Source of the DNA: Curtobacterium sp. MCBA15_001
GTDB lineage: Bacteria > Actinomycetota > Actinomycetes > Actinomycetales > Microbacteriaceae
Assembly: GCF_001864835.1 (NCBI RefSeq)
Contig: NZ_MJGI01000025.1
Coordinates: 497,184 to 561,183, forward strand
Direction: 5' to 3'
Length of the DNA: 64,000 bases
The notes beneath the pieces were generated by a model. It was given only the letters and a program-made list of their open reading frames with translations, did not search any database and had not been told where the DNA came from. Of this stretch, positions 39,468 through 47,643 are shown one piece after another (positions within the stretch are counted from its first letter, which is position 1; every line of letters starts with the position of its first letter). The position numbers were made by a program, and so were the translations under genes.

Positions 39468-40181
39468 TCAGACCGTCTCGGCGACGTCGAGGATCTTGGT
39501 GATGCGCACGGCGTAGTCCTGGTCGACGACGACGACCTCGCCGTGCGCGATCAGCCGGCCGTTGAGCAGCACGTCGGCGGGGGCACCGGCGGAGCGGTCG
39601 AGCTCGACGACGGCGCCGGGCTCCATGCCGAGGACGTCGCGGACGGACATCCGGGTGCGGCCGATCTCGACGGTGAGGGTCATCTCGACGTTGTTGATGC
39701 GGCCGAGGTTGCCGGTCGGGATGCTCAGGACGGTCTGCGCCGACGCCTGCCCGACGGTGCCGTTCTCGCGGACGCGGATGCCGAACCAGCCGCCGGGCAT
39801 GCCGCCCGCGGTGAGCTCGAACACGACGGTCTCCGGGTCGGCGAACAGCGACGCGGCCGACTCCCGTCGAGCGGCACCGAGCACCCCGACGCCGAGGAGC
39901 GACGCGGCGGCCTCGAGCGAGGGCCGCAGGACGTCCGTGACGTCGACGAGCCCGTGCTCGGTGCCGCCCGCGGCGGCGACGCCGTCCAGGTCGGTGAGGA
40001 CCAGGGCGAGGTCGGCGGAGCGTCCACCGACGAAGGACGCGACCACCCCGTCGACCGCGGCCTCGAGGACGGCGGAGGTCGCGCCTCCAGGCAGGGCGAG
40101 CGCGCGGAGCGGAGCCGCCGTCGGGAGCTGGAGGGCGAGTGCCTCGGCGGCGCCGGTGTGCAGGGAGGTGGTGGCGGTCAT
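39468..40181 (-). CDS. fliN: Flagellar motor switch protein FliN (extended)
   Basis: 237 residues, twice the length of a minimal FliN. The C-terminal SpoA domain (IGRTRMSVRDVLGMEPGAVV, ELDRSAGAPADVLLNGRLIA, YAVRITKI) is standard; the N-terminal 140 residues (VDGVVASFVGGRSADLALVL, LRPSLEAAASLLGVGVLG) look like a CheC/FliY-like region without obvious phosphatase motifs. Forms the C-ring with FliM. ATG overlaps fliM stop. Confidence 0.92.
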   Translation of the reverse strand: MTATTSLHTGAAEALALQLPTAAPLRALALPGGATSAVLEAAVDGVVASFVGGRSADLALVLTDLDGVAAAGGTEHGLVDVTDVLRPSLEAAASLLGVGVLGAARRESAASLFADPETVVFELTAGGMPGGWFGIRVRENGTVGQASAQTVLSIPTGNLGRINNVEMTLTVEIGRTRMSVRDVLGMEPGAVVELDRSAGAPADVLLNGRLIAHGEVVVVDQDYAVRITKILDVAETV

Positions 40182-41086
40182 GCGGGCTGCTCCGATGTGG
40201 TGGTGACGACGATGCCGGCCAGGCGGGACCCGTTCGCGCCGACGGCGGCGGTGCCGACGGGCTCGCCGTCGACCGTGATGGTGAGGGGACGGTGCTGCGG
40301 GTGCGGCAGCGGGAGCACGTCGCCGACGGCCAGGCTGAGGACCTGCGACGGCAGGACCGCCGCGGGTGCCAGGCGCAGCGACACGCCGACGGGGACGCCC
40401 GCCAGCTGCGCGTCGAGCAGGGCCCGGGCATCGGCGGCGGTGACCGTGGCCTGGGTCTCGCCGAGCTGCGGCAGGACGGCCTCGGCGGGGAGCGCGAGCG
40501 TGCCGGGGGCGATGCGGTCGCCGACGCGGATGCTGAACGAGGCGACGATCATCAGGTCGCCCTTCTGCGCGGCCTGGGCGAACTGGCTGTTGTACTGGAA
40601 CCCGCCGACGCCGACGTCGTGCACGAGCAGACCGCCGAACGAGTAGCGCAGGTCGTCGAGGGCGTCCTCGACGATCTTGCGGACCAGGGCCTGCTCGATG
40701 GGCGTGAAGGTGCGCTCGGGCGTCGGCAGCGGCTTCGCGGCGCCGAGCGCGTGCGACACCCAGGTCAGGGCGGCGTCCAGCGGGACCTGCAGCACGCCCT
40801 TCGGGGTCGTGTCGGCGATCGGCAGCAGGGCCATGCCGGTGAGGGCGGGCAGGGACGCGGCGTACTCGTCGTACGTCATCATCTGGACCTGCTCGCTCGT
40901 GACCTGGCTCACGACGCGGACCTTCGCGGTCAGCTGCGTGCCCCACTGCCGGGCGAAGGTCTCGAAGGCGAGTTCGAGGACCCGGGCGTGCTCGCGGGCG
41001 AGCGTCGACGGGCGCGCGAAGTCGTACACCTCGGGCGCGGGCAGGGTCTCGGTCACGACAGGGGCTATCGGTCCCCTGGGTGTCAC
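40178..41086 (-). CDS. fliM: Flagellar motor switch protein FliM
   Basis: 302 residues. The body shows VYDFARPSTLAREHARVLEL, RVVSQVTSEQVQMMTYDEYA, the GGxG-type turn VGVGGFQYNSQFAQ and a C-terminal SpoA domain (VLSLAVGDVLPLPHPQHRPL). The N-terminal CheY-binding helix (LSQxEIDALL in well-studied FliM) is absent. GTG 41086 or GTG 41056; neither has a good ribosome site. The MotB gene lies directly upstream with no fliL between. Confidence 0.92.
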   Translation of the reverse strand: MTPRGPIAPVVTETLPAPEVYDFARPSTLAREHARVLELAFETFARQWGTQLTAKVRVVSQVTSEQVQMMTYDEYAASLPALTGMALLPIADTTPKGVLQVPLDAALTWVSHALGAAKPLPTPERTFTPIEQALVRKIVEDALDDLRYSFGGLLVHDVGVGGFQYNSQFAQAAQKGDLMIVASFSIRVGDRIAPGTLALPAEAVLPQLGETQATVTAADARALLDAQLAGVPVGVSLRLAPAAVLPSQVLSLAVGDVLPLPHPQHRPLTITVDGEPVGTAAVGANGSRLAGIVVTTTSEQPA

Positions 41087-41123
41087 CCGTCAGTGCTGTA
41101 CCCCGGAGTGGGGGCGGTGCCCG

Positions 41124-42071
41124 TCAGCGGGCGGCGGCTCCGTCCTGTGCTGCGGCCAGGGCGGGCATCAGGGCGCTCACGTCCTGGTCCTGGTTCGACA
41201 GCACCACGATGTCGACCCGCCGGTTCAGCGCGTTGTCGGCGTCGGTGACGCCCTTCGCCAGCGGGCGGCTCGACCCGAAGCCGACGCTCTGGATGTGCTC
41301 GCCCGGCATCCCGCCGCGTTCGACCAGGTCCCGCAGCACGCCGGTCGCCCGAGCGGCGCTGAGCTCCCAGTTCGTGGCGTACGGCGCGGTGGAGTTGCGC
41401 TGGTCGGCGTGCCCCTCGACGCTGACGTCGTGGCCGGCCCCCTTCAGCACCGGGGCGATGGCGTCCATGATCGTCCGCGCCTGCCCGGACAGGTCCGCGC
41501 TGTTCGTGCCGAAGTACGTCTCGCTGCCGATGAGCCGCACGGTCAGGCCACGGGCGTCGACGGTGAAGTCGACGTTGGCGGTCTGGCCCACCTTCGCCAG
41601 GTTGTCCGTGATCGCCTTCTGGATGGCCTTGAGGTCGTCGAGCTCCTTCGTCGCGGCGGCGACGTCCTGGCCGCTCGCCGACGCCGGCACCGTCGGGACG
41701 GTCGCGGCGGCAGGGTCCGTGTTCGTGTCCTTCGCGCCCGACGCCGCCGTGGAGTGGTCCGCCTTCGCGTCGTCGATCGAGTAGCCCTTGCCGTCCTTGA
41801 CCTGGTCCTTCGCGACGACCGTCCCGCTGGCGGTGTCGATCTTGGCGGTCTTCACCTCGCCGAACCCGGTCGCCAGCGAGTTCTTCAGCGCGATGTACTT
41901 CTGCTGGTCCACCGTCGACATCGCGAAGAGCACGAGGAACATGCACATCAGGACGGTGATCATGTCCATGTAGGACGCCATCCACCGCTCGTCCGGGTGC
42001 TCCGCCTCGTCGTGGCCGCCCTGCTTCCGGCCGCCACGACCGCGACCGTGCCCGCGGGGGTTCGCGCTCAT
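41124..42071 (-). CDS. motB: Flagellar stator protein MotB
   Basis: 315 residues. Cytosolic basic N-terminus, single helix WMASYMDMITVLMCMFLVLF with the proton-carrying Asp36, a long linker with Ala/Thr/Asp, and a C-terminal OmpA-like peptidoglycan-binding domain (GAGHDVSVEGHADQRNSTAP, LSAARATGVLRDLVERGGMP). Two bases separate it from the motA stop. Confidence 0.95.
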   Translation of the reverse strand: MSANPRGHGRGRGGRKQGGHDEAEHPDERWMASYMDMITVLMCMFLVLFAMSTVDQQKYIALKNSLATGFGEVKTAKIDTASGTVVAKDQVKDGKGYSIDDAKADHSTAASGAKDTNTDPAAATVPTVPASASGQDVAAATKELDDLKAIQKAITDNLAKVGQTANVDFTVDARGLTVRLIGSETYFGTNSADLSGQARTIMDAIAPVLKGAGHDVSVEGHADQRNSTAPYATNWELSAARATGVLRDLVERGGMPGEHIQSVGFGSSRPLAKGVTDADNALNRRVDIVVLSNQDQDVSALMPALAAAQDGAAAR

Positions 42072-42073
42072 CG

Positions 42074-42910
42074 TCAGGCCGCCAGCTGCTGGTCGTCGAC
42101 GTCGGCGGATGAGCCGCCCTTGCCCGCCTTGCCGCCCTTGCCCTTGCCCGCGCCGTCGTTCCGGGCGGCGGGCGGCACCATGGCCTTGAGGCGCTCCCCG
42201 AGCAGCCGCGGCTGGCTGCCGGCCTGCACCGCGAGCAGGCCCTCCATCAGCAGGGTCTGCCGGTCGGACTCGAGCTGCGCCAGCTTCCGCAGCTTGCCCC
42301 CGATCGGCAGCCACATGAAGTTCGCGGTCAGCAGGCCCCACAGCGTCGCGACGAAGGCGCTGGCGATGAGCGGCCCGAGTTCGTCCGGCTTGCCGAGGTT
42401 CGCCAGCACGTGGGTCAGCGACACGACGGTGCCGATGATGCCGACCGTCGGGGCGAAGCCGCCGAGGCCCATGAAGAACGAGCTCGCGCTCCGCATCGGT
42501 GCCGCGTTCGACTCGATCTCGTCCTCGAGCAGGATCCGCAGCTCGTCACCGTCGGTGCCGTCCGCGATGTTCTGCAGGGCCTTCTTCATGAACGGGTCGT
42601 CGTGCTTGTCGGCCTCCTGTTCCAGCGCCAGCAGCCCGTTCGCTCGGGCGACCTCGGCGAGGCCCACGACGTCGTCGATCACCGACGCGGGCGGGGTCAC
42701 CTTGCCCGTGAAGGCCTTCGGGGCGGCCTTGAAGCTCGCGATCGCGTCCTTCAGGGTGGTGCTCGCGACACCGGCGCCGATGGTCGCGCCGAAGACCAGC
42801 AGGATCGGTGCCGGCAGGAAGAGCCCGCCGAGCTCGACGTGCTCCATCTCGATCATGCCGAACAGGGCACCGAAGGCGAGCAGGATGCCGACGATCGTCG
42901 CGATGTCCAC
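42074..42910 (-). CDS. motA: Flagellar stator protein MotA
   Basis: 278 residues with four helices. DIATIVGILLAFGALFGMIE, IGAGVASTTLKDAIASFKAA, the cytosolic loop DGDELRILLEDEIESNAAPM, and GGFAPTVGIIGTVVSLTHVL with LIASAFVATLWGLLTANFMW, which hold the conserved prolines. A Lys/Gly-rich tail ends the protein. GTG start, one base behind flbD. Confidence 0.95.
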   Translation of the reverse strand: MDIATIVGILLAFGALFGMIEMEHVELGGLFLPAPILLVFGATIGAGVASTTLKDAIASFKAAPKAFTGKVTPPASVIDDVVGLAEVARANGLLALEQEADKHDDPFMKKALQNIADGTDGDELRILLEDEIESNAAPMRSASSFFMGLGGFAPTVGIIGTVVSLTHVLANLGKPDELGPLIASAFVATLWGLLTANFMWLPIGGKLRKLAQLESDRQTLLMEGLLAVQAGSQPRLLGERLKAMVPPAARNDGAGKGKGGKAGKGGSSADVDDQQLAA

Positions 42911-42911
42911 G

Positions 42912-43202
42912 TCAGCGCCCCCCGTCGATCGAGCGCGGTGCGGGCGCGGCGTGCAGCGGGGCCACGGCGGCCAGTGTCGGCTGGGGGCCGGTGGCGTTGC
43001 CGCTGTCGGTACCGTACGCCATCGTCACGATCCGGGCGCGGTACGCGGCGATCCGGTCGATGACCTCGACCATGGACTCGCGGACGATGTACTTCGCCCC
43101 GTCGACCATGATGAGCGTCGTGTCGGGCGTCTCCTGGATGCGCTCCACGAGGTCGGGGTTGACAGCGAAGCCGCTGCCGTTGAGTCGTGTGACGACGATC
43201 AT
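42912..43202 (-). CDS. flbD: FlbD family flagellar protein
   Basis: 96 residues; the first 60 form the small FlbD domain (MIVVTRLNGSGFAVNPDLVE, IQETPDTTLIMVDGAKYIVR, ESMVEVIDRIAAYRARIV). The SwrD/FlbD family raises motor power or affects stator genes in Gram-positive bacteria and usually sits in front of motA, as here. The tail is Ala/Pro-rich. First gene of the operon; an AGGGA ribosome site precedes the ATG and a sigma-28-like promoter lies about 85 bases upstream. Confidence 0.9.
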   Translation of the reverse strand: MIVVTRLNGSGFAVNPDLVERIQETPDTTLIMVDGAKYIVRESMVEVIDRIAAYRARIVTMAYGTDSGNATGPQPTLAAVAPLHAAPAPRSIDGGR

Positions 43203-43285
43203 CTGGTCCGTCCCTGGTGTGTCCTCCCGCCGCCGTCCGTGGGGCAGGTCCTGCTGGCCGCCCGTCCGTGGGTGGTCAGTGCCCT

Positions 43286-43312
43286 CTATCGGCAGCGCCG
43301 TCGCGCGCGTTA
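43286..43312 (-). promoter_or_regulatory. Sigma-28 (FliA/SigD)-like promoter of the flagellar operon
   Basis: On the minus strand TAAC (43309-43312), 15 bases, then GCCGATAG (43286-43293), against the flagellar consensus TAAA-N15-GCCGATAA: 10 of 12 positions. It lies just upstream of flbD, the first gene of the operon. Confidence 0.65.
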
Positions 43313-43425
43313 GCCGGGCCGCTCGGCCGTCCTGTCCGCGGGTGCATCCGATCGGGGTGCTCCGGCGGTAGTGGCAGTACGGGCATCGACGACGACGCCC
43401 CGACGAACCCACCAGGAGGAACACC

Positions 43426-44268
43426 ATGCGGAAGAACCTCGTCACCGGCATCGGCGTCGGTGCCCTGCTCGCAGCCCTCGCGCTCACGGTCCCGGCGACC
43501 ACGGCGTCAGCGGCGACGTCCGACGCCACGCTCTCCGTCCTGCACGCCGTCCCGAAGACCACCGTCGACGTGTACCTCGACGGCAAGCGCGCCATCGACG
43601 ACTTCGCGCCAGGCACGCTCGCCGGTCCGATGACGGTCCCGGCCGGAGCGCACACCCTGGCGATCACCGCGAGCGACGCGACCGACGCCTCCAAGCCGAT
43701 CATCGGGCCCGTGGACGTCTCCCTCGCCGCCGGCAGCAACTCCACAGCCGTCGCGCACCTCGGGACGGGCGGTACCCCGACCGCGACGCTCTTCACGAAC
43801 GACACCTCGGCCGTCCCCGCCGGACAGGGACGTCTCGTCGTGCGGCACGTCGCGGCGGCGCCCGCGGTCGACGTGCTCGCCGGCGGCAAGGCGGTCGTGT
43901 CGGACCTGGCGAACCCGGACGAGCAGGCACTCGTGCTCCCCGCCGGCACGGTGTCGGCCTCGGTCGCGGCCACCGGGACGACCGCTCCGGTCATCGGCCC
44001 GGCCGACGTGGCGGTGCAGTCCGGCGTCGACACGATCGTCTACGCGTGGGGCAGCCTGGACGAGAAGACCCTCGCGCTCGCCACACAGACGATCACGGGG
44101 CTCGGCAACCCGAACGGTGTGCCCGCCGGCAACGCCGGGCTGGTCGCCACGAACCGTCCGGACGCGACCACCCCGCTGCTCGTCGGCGGCGCCGTGGTGC
44201 TGCTCGCCGGGCTGACGGTCGTCGTCCTGCGTCGACGCGGCGCGGACGACCGGGCCGCGCGGCGCTGA
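43426..44268 (+). CDS. Secreted DUF4397 surface protein with C-terminal anchor
   Basis: 280 residues. Signal peptide (LLAALALTVPATTASA), two DUF4397-like repeats (ATLSVLHAVPKTTVDVYLDG and GRLVVRHVAAAPAVDVLAGG), and a C-terminal helix LLVGGAVVLLAGLTVVVL followed by RRRGADDRAARR. The end has the shape of a sortase substrate (extracellular motif, helix, arginines) but no LPxTG; RPDATTP precedes the helix. The class F sortase gene starts two bases after its stop. ATG follows AGGAGGA. Confidence 0.9.
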   Translation: MRKNLVTGIGVGALLAALALTVPATTASAATSDATLSVLHAVPKTTVDVYLDGKRAIDDFAPGTLAGPMTVPAGAHTLAITASDATDASKPIIGPVDVSLAAGSNSTAVAHLGTGGTPTATLFTNDTSAVPAGQGRLVVRHVAAAPAVDVLAGGKAVVSDLANPDEQALVLPAGTVSASVAATGTTAPVIGPADVAVQSGVDTIVYAWGSLDEKTLALATQTITGLGNPNGVPAGNAGLVATNRPDATTPLLVGGAVVLLAGLTVVVLRRRGADDRAARR

Positions 44269-44270
44269 CC

Positions 44271-44933
44271 GTGCGGCTCCGGGCCCGGGCGACGGTGGTG
44301 ATCCCCCTTGCCGCCACCGTCGCCCTGGCCTGCCTGGGCTCCCTGGCGGGGTGCTCGTCGGCGGCTCGGGTCCCCGGCGAGCACCCGCTCCCGACCGCCG
44401 TGACCGGTACGCCGACCCCGGTTCCGTCGGCGTTCTCCAGCGCGGTCCCCGAGCGCAGCGCCGCCCTGCCCACGGACGTCTCCCCGACGACCCCGCCCGT
44501 GCGGATCACCGTCGCCGGTCTGCCGATCGACCAGCCGGTCCGACCTGAGGGCGTGGACGGCACCGGCGCGATGTCCCTGCCCGCGGACCCCGCCACCGCC
44601 GGATGGTGGCGGTTCGGCCCCGGTCCCACCTCCACCGCCGGTTCGACGGTCATCGCCGCCCACGTCGACGCCGTCGGCTACGGGATCGGCCCGTTCGCCC
44701 ACCTGGTCGACGTCCCCGCGGGCACCGTGGTCACCGTCACCGACGCGGACGGCACCGCGACGCACTACGCCGTCACCAGTGTCGACCTCGTGCAGAAGAC
44801 CGGCGTGCCGTGGGCGAGCGTGTTCGACCAGGACGGACCGCGCCGGCTCGTGCTCGTCACCTGCGGCGGCACCTTCGACCAGGCCACCCACCACTACGGC
44901 AGCAACCTCGTCGTCACTGCGACCCCGCTGTGA
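44271..44933 (+). CDS. Class F sortase lipoprotein
   Basis: 220 residues. Signal with lipobox LGSLAGC, a Thr/Pro linker, then the sortase barrel: RITVAGLPIDQPVRPEGVDG, active-site His in STVIAAHVDAVG, catalytic Cys in RLVLVTCGGTFD (the TLVTC box) and Arg just before in GPRRL. Transpeptidase that would attach surface proteins such as the one encoded upstream. GTG 44271; two-base gap to the previous stop shows an operon. Confidence 0.9.
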   Translation: MRLRARATVVIPLAATVALACLGSLAGCSSAARVPGEHPLPTAVTGTPTPVPSAFSSAVPERSAALPTDVSPTTPPVRITVAGLPIDQPVRPEGVDGTGAMSLPADPATAGWWRFGPGPTSTAGSTVIAAHVDAVGYGIGPFAHLVDVPAGTVVTVTDADGTATHYAVTSVDLVQKTGVPWASVFDQDGPRRLVLVTCGGTFDQATHHYGSNLVVTATPL

Positions 44934-45046
44934 CCGACCCCCGACTCCCGACCGCGGACCCGCTCGGACCCCTAGCATCGAGGCAGGTGCCCACCGCGGC
45001 CACCGGAAGGCCCCACGACGACGTGACCCCCACCCCCGAGGACAGC

Positions 45047-45586
45047 GTGCCCGATGGCGACGCCACGCTGTCCCGTGCCTTCCGCGACGGCGACGAGCAC
45101 GTGCTCCGGAGCGTCTACGCGCGGTGGTCGCCGCTCGTGCACACCCTCGCCCTGCGCTCCCTCACCGACGTCGCCGCGGCCGAGGACGTCACCCAGCAGG
45201 TGTTCGTCCGGGCCTGGCGCAGCCGTTCGACCTACGACCCCGTCCGCGCACCGCTCGGCGCGTGGCTGGTGGGCATCACCCGGAACTGCATCGCCGACGC
45301 CCACGCCGACCACGCCCGGCGGGCACGGCTCACGCTGGCCGTCGCCGGCGAGGAGGCTGCGACGAGCACGGTCGACGACACCGACGAACTCGCCGAACGC
45401 GTGCTGGTCGCGGCCGAGCTGGACCGCCTCGACGCCGTGCCCCGGTCGGTGATGCGGCTGGCGTTCTACGAGGAACTCAGCCACCGTGAGATCGCGGAAC
45501 GGCTGGACCTGCCGCTCGGCACGGTGAAGAGCCACATCCGTCGAAGTCTGGCTCGGCTCCGAACACGGATGGAGGTGATCGAATGA
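45047..45586 (+). CDS. ECF-type RNA polymerase sigma factor
   Basis: About 179 residues. Region 2 LRSLTDVAAAEDVTQQVFVR with AWRSRSTYDP, region 4 FYEELSHREIAERLDLPLGT and VKSHIRRSLARLR. GTG 45047 lies five bases after GAGG; a GTG at 44987 in frame, eight bases after a TAGCAT hexamer, could be a leaderless start. The stop overlaps the anti-sigma ATG, so the pair is coupled. Together with the sortase and DUF4397 genes it may form a self-controlled surface regulon. Confidence 0.9.
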   Translation: MPDGDATLSRAFRDGDEHVLRSVYARWSPLVHTLALRSLTDVAAAEDVTQQVFVRAWRSRSTYDPVRAPLGAWLVGITRNCIADAHADHARRARLTLAVAGEEAATSTVDDTDELAERVLVAAELDRLDAVPRSVMRLAFYEELSHREIAERLDLPLGTVKSHIRRSLARLRTRMEVIE

Positions 45587-46356
45587 CCCACATCGACGAG
45601 GAGACACTCGCCCTGCTCGCCATCGGCGACACGGGCCCCTCCGGTGCGCAGGCCGATCACCTCGCTGCCTGCCCGGCGTGCCGGGACGAACTCGAGGACC
45701 TCCGCCGGGTGGTGTCGGTGGCCCGCAGCGCCGAGGGCGTCGCGCTGGAACGGCCGGCGCCGGCGGTCTGGGACCGGATCGCCACCGACCTGGGGTTCGA
45801 CACGCGCGTGACGTCGGAGCAGGCGGTGGAACCCGTTCCCGCAGCGGCGCCCCCGACGCCGACGCCGGCATCGTCCAACGTCGCCCGGCGGTGGCGTGGT
45901 CGCGTCCGTCACCGCACCGTCGCGCTCCTGACCGCCGGGGTCGGGGTGCTCGCGCTCGTCGCCGGCACCGGACTGGGTGTCGTGATCGCCGATGGTGGGC
46001 CGTCGGGCACCGTGCTCTCACGGACGGCCCTCGACGCGCTGCCCGGCTGGAACGGCGCCGCCGGCACCGCCGAACTCGAACGCGACGGCGACGGGCAGCT
46101 CACCCTCGTCGTGGACCTCGACCACCGGGCCACCGAGGGGCGGGCACCCCTCCGCGAGGTGTGGATGATGCGCTCCGACCTGCGCGGCCTGGTGAGTGTC
46201 GGGTTCCTGGACGGCGACACCGGCCGCTTCGTGGTGCCGTCGGGTGTCGACCCGTCGCGCTACCCGGTCGTCGACGTGTCCGCCGAGGCCGACGACGGCG
46301 ACCCGCAGCACTCCGGCGACTCCGTCGTGCGCGGCACCCTGCGCGCCGCGCGCTGA
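45583..46356 (+). CDS. RskA-type zinc anti-sigma factor
   Basis: 257 residues. The zinc-binding anti-sigma motif His26-x3-Cys30-x2-Cys33 appears in ADHLAACPACRDEL; one helix (VALLTAGVGVLALVAGTGLG, about 110-130) and an extracellular RskA C-terminal domain (RTALDALPGWNGAAGTAEL, LREVWMMRSDLRGLVSVGFL). It should hold the adjacent sigma factor at the membrane until cleaved. Confidence 0.9.
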   Translation: MTHIDEETLALLAIGDTGPSGAQADHLAACPACRDELEDLRRVVSVARSAEGVALERPAPAVWDRIATDLGFDTRVTSEQAVEPVPAAAPPTPTPASSNVARRWRGRVRHRTVALLTAGVGVLALVAGTGLGVVIADGGPSGTVLSRTALDALPGWNGAAGTAELERDGDGQLTLVVDLDHRATEGRAPLREVWMMRSDLRGLVSVGFLDGDTGRFVVPSGVDPSRYPVVDVSAEADDGDPQHSGDSVVRGTLRAAR

Positions 46357-46509
46357 CCGGCCCGGCGGCGGCCGAGCGCGCAGACCGGCCAGCGGGTCCA
46401 CGCAAGGGGGGACGGGCCGTCACCCGATCGTCGGAACCGGCCCGGTCCTCCCGGACGATGCCCAGCCGGACCGCACGTCCAGCCCAGCTCGGGAGCGCTC
46501 CATGGACCC

Positions 46510-47607
46510 ATGGCCAGATCCCTGCTGACCGTCCCCTTGCTCATCACCGTCGGCCTCGCCGCGGCGGCCTGGACCGTCCTCGGTCCAGCCGCCGCGCTCG
46601 CCTTCGTCGCACTCGCGCTCCTCGAGATCGCGATGGCGGCGGACTCCTCGGTGCCGATGGCCGGCATCGCCGGCCGGCTGCACTCCCCCGCGCGACGGTT
46701 GTTCCTGTCGGTCGGGATCGTCGCCGGCGTGCTCGCGATGCGGCTCATGCTGCCGCCGGCCGCCGTCGCGGTCGGCGACGCCACCGATCCGGCACAGGCG
46801 GTCACCGAGGCCGTCGTCGCCCCCGGAGCGTTCAGCGCACACCTGCAGGAGGTCCGCCCGGCGCTGGCGGCGTTCGGTGCGGCGTTCATCTGGCTGGTGT
46901 TCTCCGAGTACCTGTTCAACACGGACCGCGCGTCACGCAGGTCCTGGCTCGGCCGTCTGGAGGCTCGACTCGCCGCCGTCGCCCGACCGCGCGTCTGGTC
47001 ACTGGTCACCGCCGGTGCCGGGGTCGTGCTGACGAGCGTGCTGGTCGGGTCCGAGGCGGCCTGGGCGGCTCCGACGCTGCTGCCGGTGGCGCTCGGCGGC
47101 GTCGCCGGGATCACCGCGTACCTGACGTCGAAGCGCATCGCGGCGTGGTCGCTCGGCGGCGAAGCGGCGCCGCGGTCCTGGCGGATCCACGCGTACGCGT
47201 CGACGGTCGTCTTCGAACGTGGACTGGTGGTCTTCATGCTGTTCGAGATCCTCGACGGCGTGTACTCGTTGTCCGGGTCGGGCGTGCTCGGCGCAGACGG
47301 CCTCGGATCACTGGAGCAGGCCGCGGTCGGTGCCGCCGCGATCGGTGTCGGGGCGCTGTTCCTCGCGCGGCTGACGTCGCGGTTGGACCAGGCGGCGGGG
47401 CTGAAGCGGCTCCGCTACCTGAAGGCCGGCGCGGCGTACGTGCTCGGTGTGCTGGCGGTCCTGCTCTGGACCAGCCTGCTCGTACCGGTCCCGGGCGCGC
47501 TCGTCGGGTGGTTCGGCACGGTCGTCATCGGGGCGGCGCTGGCCTCGTCGCTGCCCTGGCGGGCCTGGGCACGACGTGCCGGGGTGCGCCGGACGCGCTC
47601 CGCGTAG
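46510..47607 (+). CDS. DUF475/TerC-like integral membrane protein
   Basis: 365 residues with about nine helices. The segment ALALLEIAMAADSSVPMAGI resembles the metal-binding helix of DUF475/TerC proteins (FEVSLSFDNAV type) with Glu and Asp inside the membrane, and FLSVGIVAGVLAMRLMLPPA follows as in the family; a second acidic helix is VVFMLFEILDGVYSLSGS. Relatives handle manganese or other metals. ATG 46510; the 150 bases before it hold no gene. Confidence 0.75.
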   Translation: MARSLLTVPLLITVGLAAAAWTVLGPAAALAFVALALLEIAMAADSSVPMAGIAGRLHSPARRLFLSVGIVAGVLAMRLMLPPAAVAVGDATDPAQAVTEAVVAPGAFSAHLQEVRPALAAFGAAFIWLVFSEYLFNTDRASRRSWLGRLEARLAAVARPRVWSLVTAGAGVVLTSVLVGSEAAWAAPTLLPVALGGVAGITAYLTSKRIAAWSLGGEAAPRSWRIHAYASTVVFERGLVVFMLFEILDGVYSLSGSGVLGADGLGSLEQAAVGAAAIGVGALFLARLTSRLDQAAGLKRLRYLKAGAAYVLGVLAVLLWTSLLVPVPGALVGWFGTVVIGAALASSLPWRAWARRAGVRRTRSA

Positions 47608-47643
47608 CGCGCGAACGGTGCAGCGTTCGTGCGCCGTGCCGGG

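Noticed and set aside
38086-40431. Very long frame joining fliP with upstream sequence
   Set aside because: The extension is the shadow of fliO, fliN and fliM; fliP starts at GTG 38913 with its signal peptide.
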